DNA of 64,000 nucleotides, taken from contig JAXGGA010002964.1 in NCBI GenBank assembly GCA_038373865.1, positions 1 to 64,000 on the forward strand, written 5' to 3'. This DNA is from Uloborus plumipes. Its lineage: Eukaryota > Arthropoda > Arachnida > Araneae > Uloboridae. Position 1 is the first letter of the stretch; each line of letters begins with the position of its first letter. This document shows positions 35,901-46,919 of the stretch, piece by piece. Both the position numbers and the translations under genes were made by a program. The notes under the pieces are model-generated. The model ran no database searches and was not told the DNA's origin. It saw only the letters and a list, made by a program, of their open reading frames with translations.

Positions 35901-38900
35901 GCCGTAAATCAACAGAACAGATCGAAAGAAATAAAAATAACTAAGTACTGAAGTTAAAAATTAACAAAAGCATTTTCAGAAGGAAACTGTACGAAAACAA
36001 ATAAAACAAAAGTCATAATGAAGAATAAATCAATTTAAGTTCACAATAATTAAAAAAAAAAAAAAAACTAAAAAAATGAAAAAAAAAAAATATTAAATGT
36101 ACATAGCAATAAAAAAGGGACATTTTTACACAGTGAATAGATTCTGTAAAGTCACCTTAAATTAAGAAATTTCACAAAGTGATGATCAGTTGAAAAATGA
36201 TAAAGTAAATAATACAACGTTAAAAAAAGTACAAATGTAGAGGAATAAGCGAACACTTTGGCATTCCTTGTAACACCGAAACATGCGTCCGCAAATTCCT
36301 GTGCATTTCAGCTTTTTTAATATTGTATTATTTGCTTTTGACAATCAGCTGTCAAACAAATTTTTATTTTTGAATTTACTTTTAAAATATTCTACATTAA
36401 TTTTCATTTTTTTGAGCTATTTTGTCAGTTATTAATATTTCCGTTTGGAGTCTCCCAGCAAATCTTTTAACCTTAGGGCGGCACACGGATCACCCCATTC
36501 ACTGTTTCATAAATTTTACATTGCATTCAAATTTGATTTGATATCAATAAATATTTAGATAATGCTAATCCTATTAAAACAAGTATAAGCAGTAACAGCC
36601 CTATTACTGAATCAAGACCAGTATTCTATTATGAAGGAAAACTTAATACAAACAGTAATAATTCATCGAATCAAACAGTAATAATTCACAAAAAGTAAAT
36701 ATAGTTAATTGTAAAAAGTACTTTCTGAATTGAATTGAGTAAGCAGCAAAATAAATTTCTGCTAATAGTTAAATAGTATTTTGTGTCATAAAAAGAAACC
36801 TGACACACTTTCCACTTTTTGCATTATAAAATGAATGCTTTGTACTGCAACTTAATTTATAAAAATAGTTTCATCATGAGTTAATCTTGTTTCTTTCACT
36901 CCAAACTTTACAAAAAAAAAAAAAAATCATCTGTAACACTGATACAATCATTCAGAAGATTTTGTTCTTTGAACCAGGTTATCTCTTCATTCGTTATGAA
37001 TTGAATGGGATAGACAATTTTTATTTTGCAAATGTGCATAACATTAATCAATTTAATGAAAATTAAAAACTGAACAGATATTTCATTATTGATATATTTT
37101 GGTTTTTGAGAAAGTATAGCATTGATTTTTTTTTACTTACTTAGGAACTCCTATAAGGACAAGTTTGGTGAATCCTAATTTTCGAACAAGGTTAACAACA
37201 AATTCCAGTGTTTCTTTTGCAAAAAAATATTGCTAAAATGAGATTAAAAAGAAACATTTACTTGTGTAATGTTCAGATTACAAGTAACATATTTGCTGTA
37301 AAATTATGTGAAAGAAAATTAATTCTATACTGCTTCAGCTTTCTTATTTTGAATAGTTTCAAAAATGCAGCTTGGTTTCTGTAATTCTTGCAAAGTTAAA
37401 TTTTTCACTAAGTCATGTTTCAAATGAAGGCTTTCTTCTTCCAGCAATACAAGAGACGAACAGGTTTTACAATAGTTTCTCTTCTCCTGAGGTAATTTTT
37501 TAACATTTTCTAATCTCCTGGAAAAGAAAAAAATGCATTGATAATTTACTTATTTGAAATCATATGAACATTGTAGTATAATTTGTCTTCTACACACGTT
37601 GTTCCAACCACTTTTTGATTTGTTATAAAATAATCTTGGCAGAAATTGTAGATTTATTTATTTTTTCCTAACATACTGAAATACTAACAGCCAATATAGA
37701 CTAGTAAATCGAGTGAGTAAACGTAAGCAACATTCATACTAGCATAACGTAGTGATTTCTGTTTTTTCTTTGAAAGGATATTTTTGTAGGAGGAAAATTT
37801 GCAGGAAAATTTGAGCTTAGTTGGTCCGATCAGTGAAGCCTTAAATCAGAATCGGAGGGACCCAGGTTCGATGTCAGTCGTTCGAAGATCCTCCATGTTC
37901 ATAAAATGATGACTGAGGCTTAAATACATATAATGATCAAGTTTCCCTTCAAAACTCGTGCTAGGGGCATGTTAAATATGCTCATGATGAAAGTCGTCCA
38001 AGTTCCAATTTCAAATCAATGCCTCTGTAAGTACTAATTCAGTGGTTGCTCGGCTCCTGATCTGGATCAAAACACAACACTCTTTTCATTGCCGTCTAAT
38101 CAGTTAAATCATGTGGGATGGTCTGGGGCGCCCCAAACTAAAATTTTTGGAAAGGGGAAAATTATCAATTTGCCGAATGAAGTTCCAATTTTACCGAATG
38201 ATAACATACAAGCATGCACACATGTTGTACATGCATAACATTTAGTGAGAAAAAACATTAGGCATCTTTTAAAAAACAATTCTAAAAACCAAAAAGAACA
38301 AATAATCTCAATATTGCAATATTGTTTTCAAATTGACGAATCGTCAGCAAAATGCGCTGAATAGGGAAATTTTGGGAGGTCACAGTGATCTCCCATCAGG
38401 GCGCTAATGGTGGAGGTAGGTAGGGGGTATTCTAGAGTGTAGTGCAGAGCAAAAAAATTAAAGAACCAATTTTCACCCATAACTGAAAAATAGCAAAACT
38501 ATTCATTAATCTGAACAAATTTCTATCGTATAAATATATTGAAAGACTCAAGCCTTGTGAATGTCAGTATTTACATAGCAAATTTATCAATGAAAATCTG
38601 AGTTTTAAGTTATATATTAAAACATTTATTAGTGAATTTTGACATTCTTCAATTTGGATTTTTCACAGCATTACTCTGGTGCAATTTCAGGCTTCTTGCT
38701 AGTAAATAGTCTTGTTTGGCAGTAGTAAATCCAGCTCCAAAACTTTAATTAATAGCTAGCAATATACTAGTGCATTAACAAATGAATTGGAAAGTGAAGT
38801 ATGTTGGAGAGGCAAATGTACAAATGGTTTGGTTCCCCGATGTCAATTTCATTTGATTGAGCTATTTTTTTTTTCTTTTTATAAATTAGAAACAAAACAT

Positions 38901-41900
38901 GCTTAACCCTTTAAGCGGTCAATTATTTTACCAGAAATGCTTCCAAAAAAGGCATATTTTTTTATTGCATATAGTTAAGTACCATACTTAACAGAAAAAG
39001 AATATAAAGAATTTATTAATTTTTTTTTTTTCATTTTCAATGCTTTTACAATATTTTTTATTTTACAATTTTGGTCACAAAATCCCGAAATATTTGCTTT
39101 TTTCAAGTACATTCTGCATGCAGTATGAATGGTTTACAAATTATGCAAAAATTTCTCTCACGCTTACTGTGAATTTTGAGGTTTACAATTTTCCGAACAG
39201 TTCGGGAAAACCAGAAAAGGAAATCTGAAAATATCGATGCCCGTACGCCGTACGGGCAAACCAGATGAGGCCAATTTCGGGTAGCATGTACACCGTACTG
39301 GCAAACCGCTTAAAGGGTTAAACAGGCAGGAAGACAATCAAATTAATCTAACCAACTTAGTGTGATGAACAGGGGCGAATCTAGCTTCTGGCTTGGGAGG
39401 GGATCATTATTAAAATATGAGCATACAGGAGTCTGGCCAGAGGAAATTCGGGTCAGTTAACTGACCCTTCACAAACATACGATCAAGCAAAACGGACCTT
39501 TCACAAAAATACTATCGAGCAAAACGGACCCTTCACAAAAATACGATCAAGCAAAACGGACACTTCACAAAATGCTGATCAAACAAACGTACATTTCACA
39601 CATTATTCATTCAAAAAGCAAATCTGAAATCAAAATAATGCATAGCATATTTCTGTATAAAAGCCCATTTTGGGCCTTTTCTGAAGTTAAAGAAGGGAAT
39701 CGCTTATCAGCCAACTTTGCGAGAAAAAAAAAAAAAAGTCGGCACTTCCTGCCTGGCCCCGCGATGCTCAGGCAAGCAAAAAATCTTTAGTGTAAAATGT
39801 AGCACTTTTTGTTGGTTTCTTTTAAAGAAATTAACAACTCAAAAAAGGTAGTTGTTTTGCTTTAATGGTTCTGCTTATTTGTTTTATCATATGCAAATCA
39901 AAGTATCTTGCTGCGATGTTGCTGGGAAGTGCAGAGTAGATTTTTCTCCCTGCTATGGACTTAAACATAAAGGAAATAATAATAATAGCAATTATCAGCG
40001 GGGAATGAACTTAGAACTGCAAACAGATAGCTAGGGTTGGAGAAAAAATTGGATTGATTCTGGGTAGAGCGATCAGCTATTTAAAATTAAAATGATCTCC
40101 ATCTGACATCTTTGGTGCGATATTTTGACCTTATTTTGGCAAAAAATTAGCTGTTCTTTTAATTTCAATTATTTATTTATTTATTTTTTTAATGCTTACA
40201 AGTTATGTTCAGGAATTAATGTAATTTTGCGTCTGTTAATATTAGAAGTCTGGTATTGTTTGTTTTGCTATGTTTCCCTACCGTCGGTAATTATCAATGA
40301 CATTCATCACATAAACCTGATGAAATGCACCTCTAAAATTTTTGACTTTAATAAATAATTAAAAATCGTTTTTATATTTCTGATGCTTTCATTTTGAAAA
40401 AACGATGTCTGCATCCGATATGAAAATCGAATTTTACTTACTTTTCAAGCTAATTACTCTTTATTAGGAGGCAAATAAATGAAAATTCGCTTTATTTTTC
40501 GCTCAGATCATTATTTTAAATTTTTTAAAGCAAAATTAACTGTTCTTTTATGAGTCTAAAAGTTAAACGATCGTTCAATTTTATTTTTGCATTAATTGTG
40601 GAAACAGACATTCATAATATGTTTACCATAGAACTTTGAAATGCAATTGTAAAAAGAAAAAAAAATCACCAAAAAGAAAATTCTTTTATATTCCGTTTTT
40701 ATGCTTTTGATGTGACTGGAATGATCACTTTGAAAACTGCAATCTCTTTGCATCCGCTACAGGAATCAGACTTTTCGCATTTTTGATGTTGAATATGCTT
40801 TTTTAAGAGGAAAATAAATGAAATAAATTTTTATTTTTCATTAAATTCGAAAAAAAAAAAAAATTTTTTTTTTTTTTTGCAATTTTTTTTTTTTTTTTTT
40901 TCAAAATCGTTTGATTTTCACAAAATTATTTGATTTTTCACAAAATTATTTAGTTTTTCACAAAAAACAGACCCTGTGAAAAATCCTGGACAGACCCCTG
41001 GCATACCACTTAGAAGGAGGGTGTAATTAGTGTCTTGAAACTGAAGTCCCAAGGCGCAGCTTCAGACTATCTCCTGGTCATATTAAAAGGGGACTGGAGG
41101 GGGAGGGGGTCATGACTTCCCTTATTCAATTCCATGATCAAATTTAAGAATAAAATAAAACAAATTGCTAAAATGAACTAGAAAGTTAAAGCATGGCTTA
41201 CTGCAAGTATTCTTTATGAGTAAATGGTGGTTTATGTTTTTCAATCACATTTTTCCAGTGTTCTTTAGCTTGGGAGGATAAATCATCATCGACCCACTGA
41301 AAAAAACTGCAATCAGATCTATTTCTGCATGCCGAACATGCAAAAAATCTTCTTCCAGTTTTGGTACCGCTGGTAGAATATCGTTCAAACATTAAGCATG
41401 GCCCTAAAAGAGAATATTTTATTAAAAACTTTCCGTATAAACTACTTGTCTACTATTTTACTGAAGCAATTTACTTTTTCATATACATAATTCAGTATTC
41501 AAGTTCAAATAAAAAAGTTCATGCAATAGTGAAAAACTACTTTATTGCTTTGTTCATTAGAATGATGAGGCTAATATTTTATCAAACAATATGAACAGGG
41601 TAAGTATGGACACAATATTCAACAACTTTTAACCAAGTTTATTTGGTTATTGCATGCAAAATTTATAGAAAATGTCTTTCTTGCTCATTAATTGTCTTAG
41701 TTACACCAATATAGTATTCCATCAAAGACTGCACATATTGAATTGTGTACTGTGGGGATCTATTTATTGTATTCAAACATGTTACTGCTTTACATCCTTA
41801 ACGGTATGGTTTTGAAATATTTTGTTGCGGCTTGTTTAAAAATAGTCAGAACTAGACATTGATATTCAAATATTTACAAACACAGGGGTCAAATTTCAGG

Positions 41901-42466
41901 GCAAGATTGGGGGATTATCTAAATCTGCAGTTGCACGAATGTGCATAAAAATCGGTTGCATGTGAACATTTTCTCCAAAAAAATTTTCTCCCATGTTCAG
42001 ACATGCATCAAATTAATCTAAAACTTGCTTGTTTTTATCCTAAAAATTTTTTTTTAGCCTTCTAAAGCACTCCCTTAACAGAGGCTGAATAAATTCATTG
42101 CTTTGTTTTTGTTTTCAACAATTTAAAAGCAATCATGATTGCTTTTTAATCTGAGTAAATAAAAATTTGTCTATGATTTTATATCCTAGTTTGTTATGTT
42201 TACGAAAAAGGAATTTAGAAACGAAGTTTGCCCAGATGAAGTGATCTAAATAAATAGCTCATTTCTGTTGGTATTAAATTTTATAAAATTCTCAATGTTT
42301 TGAACCAAAAAGTCAGCTGTCCAGTTAGTTCAAGTGATCAGAGCATCTGTTGTTATACATTTTAAAAATTTCATTTAACCATTGGATTTCTTTCACCCCG
42401 TTGAATTTCGTACATACCATGCGGACAATGTGGGTTATTTTTCAAATTTTCAAGAATAACCTCCAT
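23877..42466 (-). CDS. ZCCHC4: ZCCHC4, rRNA N6-adenosine methyltransferase (10 exons, 449 aa)
   Basis: In humans ZCCHC4 deposits the single m6A on 28S rRNA in the nucleolus. Ten minus-strand exons (listed separately) join with matching phases into 1350 bases. In order: GRF-type zinc finger (HCPHG at 13-17, [11 protein letters not shown] at 33-43); a Cys-containing linker; a Rossmann-like methyltransferase with DIDYRY at 194-199 and catalytic DPPF at 245-248; a cluster of CxxC motifs of the DHHC-like zinc region (about 346-404); and a CCHC knuckle C421-C424-H429-C434. This is the same domain order as vertebrate ZCCHC4 (513 aa), which is slightly longer mainly at its two ends. All junctions are GT-AG. 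Introns total about 17 kb and are filled with transposons, but no exon is damaged, so the gene looks functional. The last exon is the least certain part. Confidence 0.93.
24750..25330 (+). pseudogene. transposase-like fragment, left arm
   Basis: Broken frames encode [16 protein letters not shown], then [11 protein letters not shown], and later [19 protein letters not shown]. These are pieces of a transposase-like family that I have seen widely in arthropod and cnidarian genomes (GCDGTxVNTG and RNPxxxxHSRW boxes). Stops and shifts occur after HNHLES and before MIFKKIE, so it cannot make an intact protein. Confidence 0.7.
25480..26040 (-). pseudogene. transposase-like fragment, right arm (inverted copy)
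   Basis: Inverted duplicate of the left-arm fragment: [31 protein letters not shown] and [11 protein letters not shown] at 25743-26006, and further downstream matches to [10 protein letters not shown] with changes. Also broken by stops. Confidence 0.7.
28218..28429 (-). CDS. ZCCHC4: ZCCHC4 exon 9
   Basis: Acceptor TTTCTTTCTTAG; donor GTAATTAT. Encodes residues 370-440. It completes the Cys-rich region ([20 protein letters not shown]) and carries the CCHC knuckle [14 protein letters not shown]. Confidence 0.94.
29878..30167. mobile_element. 290-bp hAT MITE in ZCCHC4 intron 8
   Basis: Ends CAAGGGCGGATCC and, inverted, CAGGGGCGGATAC. Flanking duplication CTTAGGTG / CTTAAGTG (29870-29877 and 30168-30175), 7 of 8 identical. 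The 124-codon frame spanning it is not a gene. Confidence 0.8.
30795..30870 (-). CDS. ZCCHC4: ZCCHC4 exon 8
   Basis: Acceptor TTTCATATAG; donor GTAAGTGA. Encodes residues 344-369 with [16 protein letters not shown] and MKCNSC, two CxxC pairs that open the DHHC-like zinc region. Confidence 0.93.
31601..31719 (-). CDS. ZCCHC4: ZCCHC4 exon 7
   Basis: Acceptor CAATTTAG; donor GTCAGTTT. Encodes residues 305-344, containing the conserved SPVRIFTNI and ending in LGYR. Confidence 0.93.
32391..32705 (-). CDS. ZCCHC4: ZCCHC4 exon 6, catalytic
   Basis: Acceptor TTTCCTGTAG; donor GTAAGCCC. Encodes residues 200-304 with [14 protein letters not shown], the catalytic [12 protein letters not shown] and the FPYFMEGRI strand. 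DPPF is the active-site tetrad of N6-adenine methyltransferases of this group. Confidence 0.96.
34499..35160 (-). mobile_element. 5'-truncated CR1/jockey-type LINE, 3' end
   Basis: About 190 intact codons of the C-terminal part of a non-LTR reverse transcriptase: [61 protein letters not shown], ending in a stop at 34575. A short 3' UTR with GGACCAGCCCAGTTGGGCCC follows, and the element finishes in a (ATTTGT)n tail at 34500-34524. It lies in ZCCHC4 intron 5 in the same orientation as the gene. The frame has no stops, implying a relatively young insertion. Confidence 0.88.
35235..35301 (-). CDS. ZCCHC4: ZCCHC4 exon 5
   Basis: Acceptor of eight T then AG; donor GTAAGTTTA. Encodes residues 177-199 with HEYV and the conserved LLMDIDYRY, which corresponds to LLLDIDFRY in vertebrates. 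The reading frame continues open through the donor into a LINE in the intron. Confidence 0.92.
37141..37232 (-). CDS. ZCCHC4: ZCCHC4 exon 4
   Basis: Acceptor CATTTTAG; donor GTAAGTAA. Encodes residues 147-177, beginning [11 protein letters not shown] and ending LVLIGVPK, the first strand of the methyltransferase fold (vertebrate counterpart ends VGTPR). Confidence 0.9.
37331..37517 (-). CDS. ZCCHC4: ZCCHC4 exon 3
   Basis: Acceptor TTTTCCAG; donor GTATAG. Encodes residues 84-146, including NYCKTCSSL, whose CxxC continues the zinc-binding N-terminal module. A 98-bp intron separates it from exon 4. Confidence 0.9.
37811..38110 (+). mobile_element. tRNA-derived SINE-like element
   Basis: A box-like GAGCTTAGTTGGTCC (37813) and a B box GGTTCGATGTC (37865) are spaced as in a tRNA-type polymerase III promoter. 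A body of higher complexity than its surroundings follows, and the right end is not sharply defined. It lies in ZCCHC4 intron 2. Confidence 0.6.
38907..39317. mobile_element. piggyBac-type MITE
   Basis: Perfect inverted ends CCCTTTAAGCGGT flanked by TTAA on both sides (38903-38906 and 39318-39321). TTAA targeting and a CCC-start terminus define the piggyBac superfamily. Length 411 bp, non-coding, in ZCCHC4 intron 2. Confidence 0.88.
39426..41000. mobile_element. non-autonomous DNA transposon, 1.6 kb
   Basis: Inverted ends CAGGAGTCTGGCCAG and, at the right, CTGGACAGACCCCTG, with GCATA on both sides (39421-39425 and 41001-41005). The short duplication is compatible with a hAT relative or another superfamily. 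The interior holds a 32-bp tandem repeat, A/T homopolymer hairpins near 40850-40900 and TTTCACAAAATTATTTGATT repeats at the right. Confidence 0.6.
39465..39600. repeat. 32-bp tandem repeat, about 4 copies
   Basis: TTCACAAAAATACGATCAAG followed by CAAAACGGAC recurs at 39468, 39500, 39532, 39564 and, decayed, 39595, a steady 31-32 base period near the left end of the element at 39426-41000. Confidence 0.9.
41202..41403 (-). CDS. ZCCHC4: ZCCHC4 exon 2
   Basis: Acceptor TTCTCTTTTAG; donor GTAAGCC. Encodes residues 17-84 with most of the GRF zinc finger ([25 protein letters not shown] core) and an acidic to basic linker. Phase matches exons 1 and 3. Confidence 0.93.
42418..42466 (-). CDS. ZCCHC4: ZCCHC4 exon 1 (coding part)
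   Basis: Starts at ATG 42466 (MEVILENL) and ends at HCPH plus the first base of Gly17, followed by donor GTATGTACG. The first half of the GRF zinc finger is here. MEV and CPHG are at the same places as in the vertebrate protein. Confidence 0.85.
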
Positions 42467-43003
42467 TTGTTTAATAACATAGAACTACACTAAAATTCAG
42501 TTGTGGATAATTTGAAGACTTTGTTCGGTTACTGTTCGATTTAGAATTTCATTTATCATCAGTCTCTGTAGCAGACGAAAAGGAGTCACGTTGGAAAATA
42601 TGAAAAAAAAAAACATTAAGTTGAGTAACAACTTGTATGCATTGCCGATTGATGTTATGAATATAAAAGGGATATTCTACAAATGTAGTTGGTAGTTTAG
42701 TAAAAATTGTATATTTGAAGCCTTTTCAGCTTCGTTATTAGTTAGTCTTTTTATTTAAAGTTTCTTTTGAAAGCATACAAAACATTTAATACTTTTTCAG
42801 TGTTTAATTTGGCAACAAACAAAGGCGCCGCTTGTGTTTTGAAAGATTTTGAAAGTTGATTTGGTTTGAGTCAAAGGTTCATCTTTTTTACTTTAAACAG
42901 AAAATTTGACTTCCTACTTATTAGTTTTTAAGTAGTTCTTCGTGTCAGGTATGCTTGAATAACCCACTTGAATAAACCTTCGTTGTTTTAGTTTTGTGTA
43001 GAA
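42467..43003. other. ZCCHC4 upstream region
   Basis: The 0.5 kb between the ZCCHC4 start codon and the hAT element at 43012 must hold its leader and promoter. I see no TATA box or other convincing motif; a housekeeping-type promoter would fit. Confidence 0.4.
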
Positions 43004-44832
43004 TTAATAAGCAGGGCCGCGCCGTGCCAATGTGCAAAGCCGTGCGGCGCACGGGGGCGCCAGAGTCTAAAAGGCGCCGAGCTCTACCGGCCAAAAAAGC
43101 TCCAAACAGAAAAAAAAAATTAAATAAAAAATCCAAATAAAAAGATAAAATTGAACTCTTCATTAAAACGAACTCTCGCGATGAAATTATATTGCTCAAT
43201 GAAACAAGCAATCCGTCTTCCTACCCTCCCACGAAGGAAAAATTATTTCCTTGTTGTGTCTAAATCTAAACAAGCTATTCAAAAGCTTAATCTTTTACAC
43301 TGGAAACATGGGATGTTAATGCACACATCAACACTTTTCTTCTGAATTAGGCGCCGTGTAAGCTATTTCAGCATGCAGAAGAGTCCAAGCAAATCTTCTG
43401 CTCTTCAATAGGTTTCTTCATTCCGTTGAATCAATATATGTAATTTTCTCTAGTGCAATGTATTTTAGTATTCTAACAATTGTTCGTGGTGATTCGACTG
43501 CTTTATGTTATCGTACATAAAAAAAATACGGTAAGCATATTTGCATCTTATTTACTTGTGCGTAATACTTACATATTATAGACTACAGTTTAAGTAAACT
43601 TTTCAGTTTCAAAAAGTAACAATTTGACCACAATCACACGATTATCTCGTCTTAGCTTCAAACACTATTTTTTTTTTATTGAAAAAAGACCTATGGACAA
43701 TGCATTTGTATTTTATATTAAATTTAATGCCGTTTTACTAATCCGGATTTTATTGGTTTTCTGGGAAAGATTTCAGTTTACGATTTTAAGATTAATATCC
43801 TCCACTTTATACTTCAATTCAGAAATATAATCAGTACCCTGTTGACAAATTTTGACAGACAAAAAAGTGTGATTAATTATTTATCAAATGCAAATTCGAG
43901 AGGTACTTAGAGCTATGTTAACTTTGATATTTAAAATATTTTTTTTCCGAAACACAATGGTGTATTGAAAGAGCTATTGAACTGGAAATAACTTTGAAAT
44001 ATGAAGTAAAAATGTACAATGTATTCTAAAATTAAATATTTGTCATGCTCCGATTTTTGGCTACACATAAAACCGACGTTACGCTCGATAGGAATTTAAG
44101 TGAATCTGAAAACTTTTTATGAGTAGTATTTGACGAGTAGTAGTTTGGTTAAGCAGTAGTTAAAATTCAGAGTTACTCCTATATATCTAGTTAAATGTTT
44201 AACGATATTTTTAATCACTTAAATTGTTAAATGTTATTAATATTTCATTTTGAATGTCAAGATTTGCACATTTCAGCTTACAAATGTTTCTGTTTATGAA
44301 TTTTTATTCTATCCAAATTTGCCACAATAGAATAGTCGCATCCTTTTCAATGGTGATAGAGCTCGTATAGCTCATGTCGAAAACGTCGTTTTGTTTTTAC
44401 CCTCAATTTGCTGAGTTATTTGCAGCAAGAAAGTCGTGTGTGTGTCCTCTCGCATCTGCAGATTTTTTAAAACTTACAATAATAATAATTAGGATTGATT
44501 TTAGCTAGCTTTACACTTTTAAATTTTGTGATTATTTACGGTAAAATGATGAAGTCTATTTGGGGCACGGTAATAAAGGAGTGTTATTTGAGATAAAATA
44601 TTAGCTTGAAATGATTGAAAGTTGACTGCAATTCTCGAAAACCAGGCCCGTCGTTGGAAGGGGGGGGGGGGGGGCTTTGAGAAATCAGTATATTAACAGT
44701 CGGCGTGGTTTTTATTGTTTACCGATAAAATTTGCACCCTTTGACCCAGCTCCCAGGACAACTTTAAAACAACGAGCCTGTCTATGTGCTAATTTTAGCG
44801 CATTTTTTAACTCCCAAAAGAAATAAAAATAG

Positions 44833-44833
<1 letters not shown>

Positions 44834-44909
<76 letters not shown>
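44834..44909. repeat. (TA)n microsatellite, left of E1 copy B
   Basis: About 38 perfect TA units ending exactly at the terminus of E1. The frame of alternating Y and I residues across it is an artefact. Confidence 0.95.
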
Positions 44910-44912
<3 letters not shown>

Positions 44913-45185
44913 GGTGTCCACTCCTATCGTGGACCAATGGCTAATTTCTTAACCGTTAGAGATATAAGCATATAGTTCATTTAGGAAAAAATCTCTAAAT
45001 TACGAAAGGAATTTTGGGTCTATTCAATGTTTTTCAAAAAATCAAATTTTGAAAGAGTTACGAAATTTAGATTTTTATACAGCCCCCCAGTCCTATCAAT
45101 CATGTTTAGTAAAACATTCTTGACACTGTAACGTTTAAAACTGAAAAAAAAATCACTGTTCTACCACAAAAATTGACGGAGTTAT

Positions 45186-46807
45186 GAGCCAATATTTAGA
45201 AAAGTGCCAATTTGAAGTTGGAGTTTTCTGGAAAAAAAATTTTTTTGCAGAAAAAAACTAATATTGGATTTTAAGTCTAAATTGGGTCTAAATGCAAGAA
45301 AATAAAAGGGGGGAGGTCAAGGAAGTTATTTACCCCCTCCTTAGATTACTCACTTTTAAGCCGTTACAGATCTGATGAATGTTACAGATCTGATGTTAAT
45401 ATTAGCTACATATTTGAATTTATGCTTTCAGTCTTCGTTAACATCTCTAAATATGATATCATTTCCTTGCATTTTTAACATAGAATTAAGATAATTATAT
45501 TAAAATATATATATTAGGCTAAAAAATCAAATTTCATTATAAAAAAGCATTTCTTGGAAATAAAAATGAGCGATAAGGTTTTTAGATAAAATAAATTATG
45601 AGATTACCAAATCCAAGCTAATAAAACATTTGTTTTGTTTTGAAACAACACACAACTTTAACTTTTTCAACACACAACTCTGCTGCTTGATTTTCTTTAA
45701 TTAGTTGCAGGAAATTTAATTTCTTGATCAGAAATTCAAATTTAGCATGCTAGTTATTATCTAGTTATTTAGCAAAGTTATGAGAAATTGAAGCACCAAA
45801 AAAATAAATAAATAAATAAATAAATAAAATAATAATAATTAATTAACTTAATTTCTGCAGTGTCAATTTTTCTTATTTTACTAACTTCTATTGTTAGGTC
45901 ATACAAACCACAAATGAAGCAATTGTACTAAAACTCATTGCTTTTCATTTTTTAAGAACAAAAATATTCAATATATATGGCTAAAACCTATAATTTTTGC
46001 TTTTTATAATTCTGAAACGTGTGAGTTAGTTCTGTAACATATTCGCTGTTTTTCAATGTTACCGCTCTGACTGTTACCGATCTGACAAACCGACAAAGTT
46101 TTTTTTTTATTTCCGAGTCGATCGCACTAAACCAAAATCAAACACGTGGTTTTTTCACTTGTAATAAAGGACTATACTTATATATAAAATAATTTTTAAA
46201 ATAATAAAAACTGCGCATTTTAGAGCGTGTTACCGATCTGATGACTCAAATGACACACATTTTATAAATCACTTTAAAAAATCTTACGACAATTTTAGAT
46301 GCATAAATACAAATTTTTAATTACGATTCGATAAAACATCCCACCAGGTACTCAGTATCACGTGGTATAGGTGCAGGAAATGATTTTGGGAGCCTAAACA
46401 TAGATCGGAAGTTATTGTTACCACTCTGACGGCGTAACTTGGGACACGCTTATTTCGCATCGGCTAGAAAAACAGAAATCGATTAAAACAAAATGAAGTA
46501 AAATATTAACAAAGGGGTAAAAATAGAATCGTTTTTTGTGCAAGTGCGTTTTTTGGGGAAGTTAGAAAGTGCGCATGACCTGTTTGCATGCTAAGCTTTG
46601 CTGCTGGGGACACGTTACCGATCTGATTTTTGATGTATAAAAACAATATTTTCTGAAGAAAAAAAAATTTTTTTTCTGATCTTATTCGATGAAATGAAAG
46701 CAGAACCTTGTCTTCTTTCTGGGGAAAATTATTTTTTTAACTAGTTATTGAAATACTAGTGTAAATTCACTTGGGACTCAAATTGGCACTTTTCTAAATA
46801 TTAGCTC
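45186..46807. mobile_element. element E3 nested in E1
   Basis: Inverted ends GAGCCAATATTTAGAAAAGT and its mirror ACTTTTCTAAATATTAGCTC, continuing for about 30 bp. TTAT flanks both sides (45182-45185 and 46808-46811); copy A of E1 shows the undisturbed GAGTTATGACG target. Superfamily unclear. It carries seven direct copies of a GTTACCGATCTGA-like motif and has no coding capacity. Confidence 0.8.
45363..46626 (+). repeat. dispersed motif GTTACCGATCTGA, seven copies
   Basis: All in the same orientation: 45363 and 45381 (GTTACAGATCTGA), 46058 (GTTACCGCTCTGA), 46073, 46229, 46417 (GTTACCACTCTGA) and 46614. The spacing is irregular, so this is not a tandem array. All copies lie inside element E3. 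Confidence 0.85.
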
Positions 46808-46919
46808 TTATGACGTTTTGAAAAATCAAGATTTTGCATTATTTCATGACGTCATCGAGAGATCGCTTAAGGGACCGTATGCGAAATCCTTCAAAATCTT
46901 GATTTTTCAAAACGTCATA

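Noticed and set aside
39370..39425. CAGGGGCGAATCTAG as left end of a hAT element
   Set aside because: No matching right end or 8-bp duplication was found; probably a solo fragment next to the element at 39426.
44712..44921. 69-codon minus-strand frame of alternating Tyr and Ile
   Set aside because: It is the translation of a (TA)n microsatellite.
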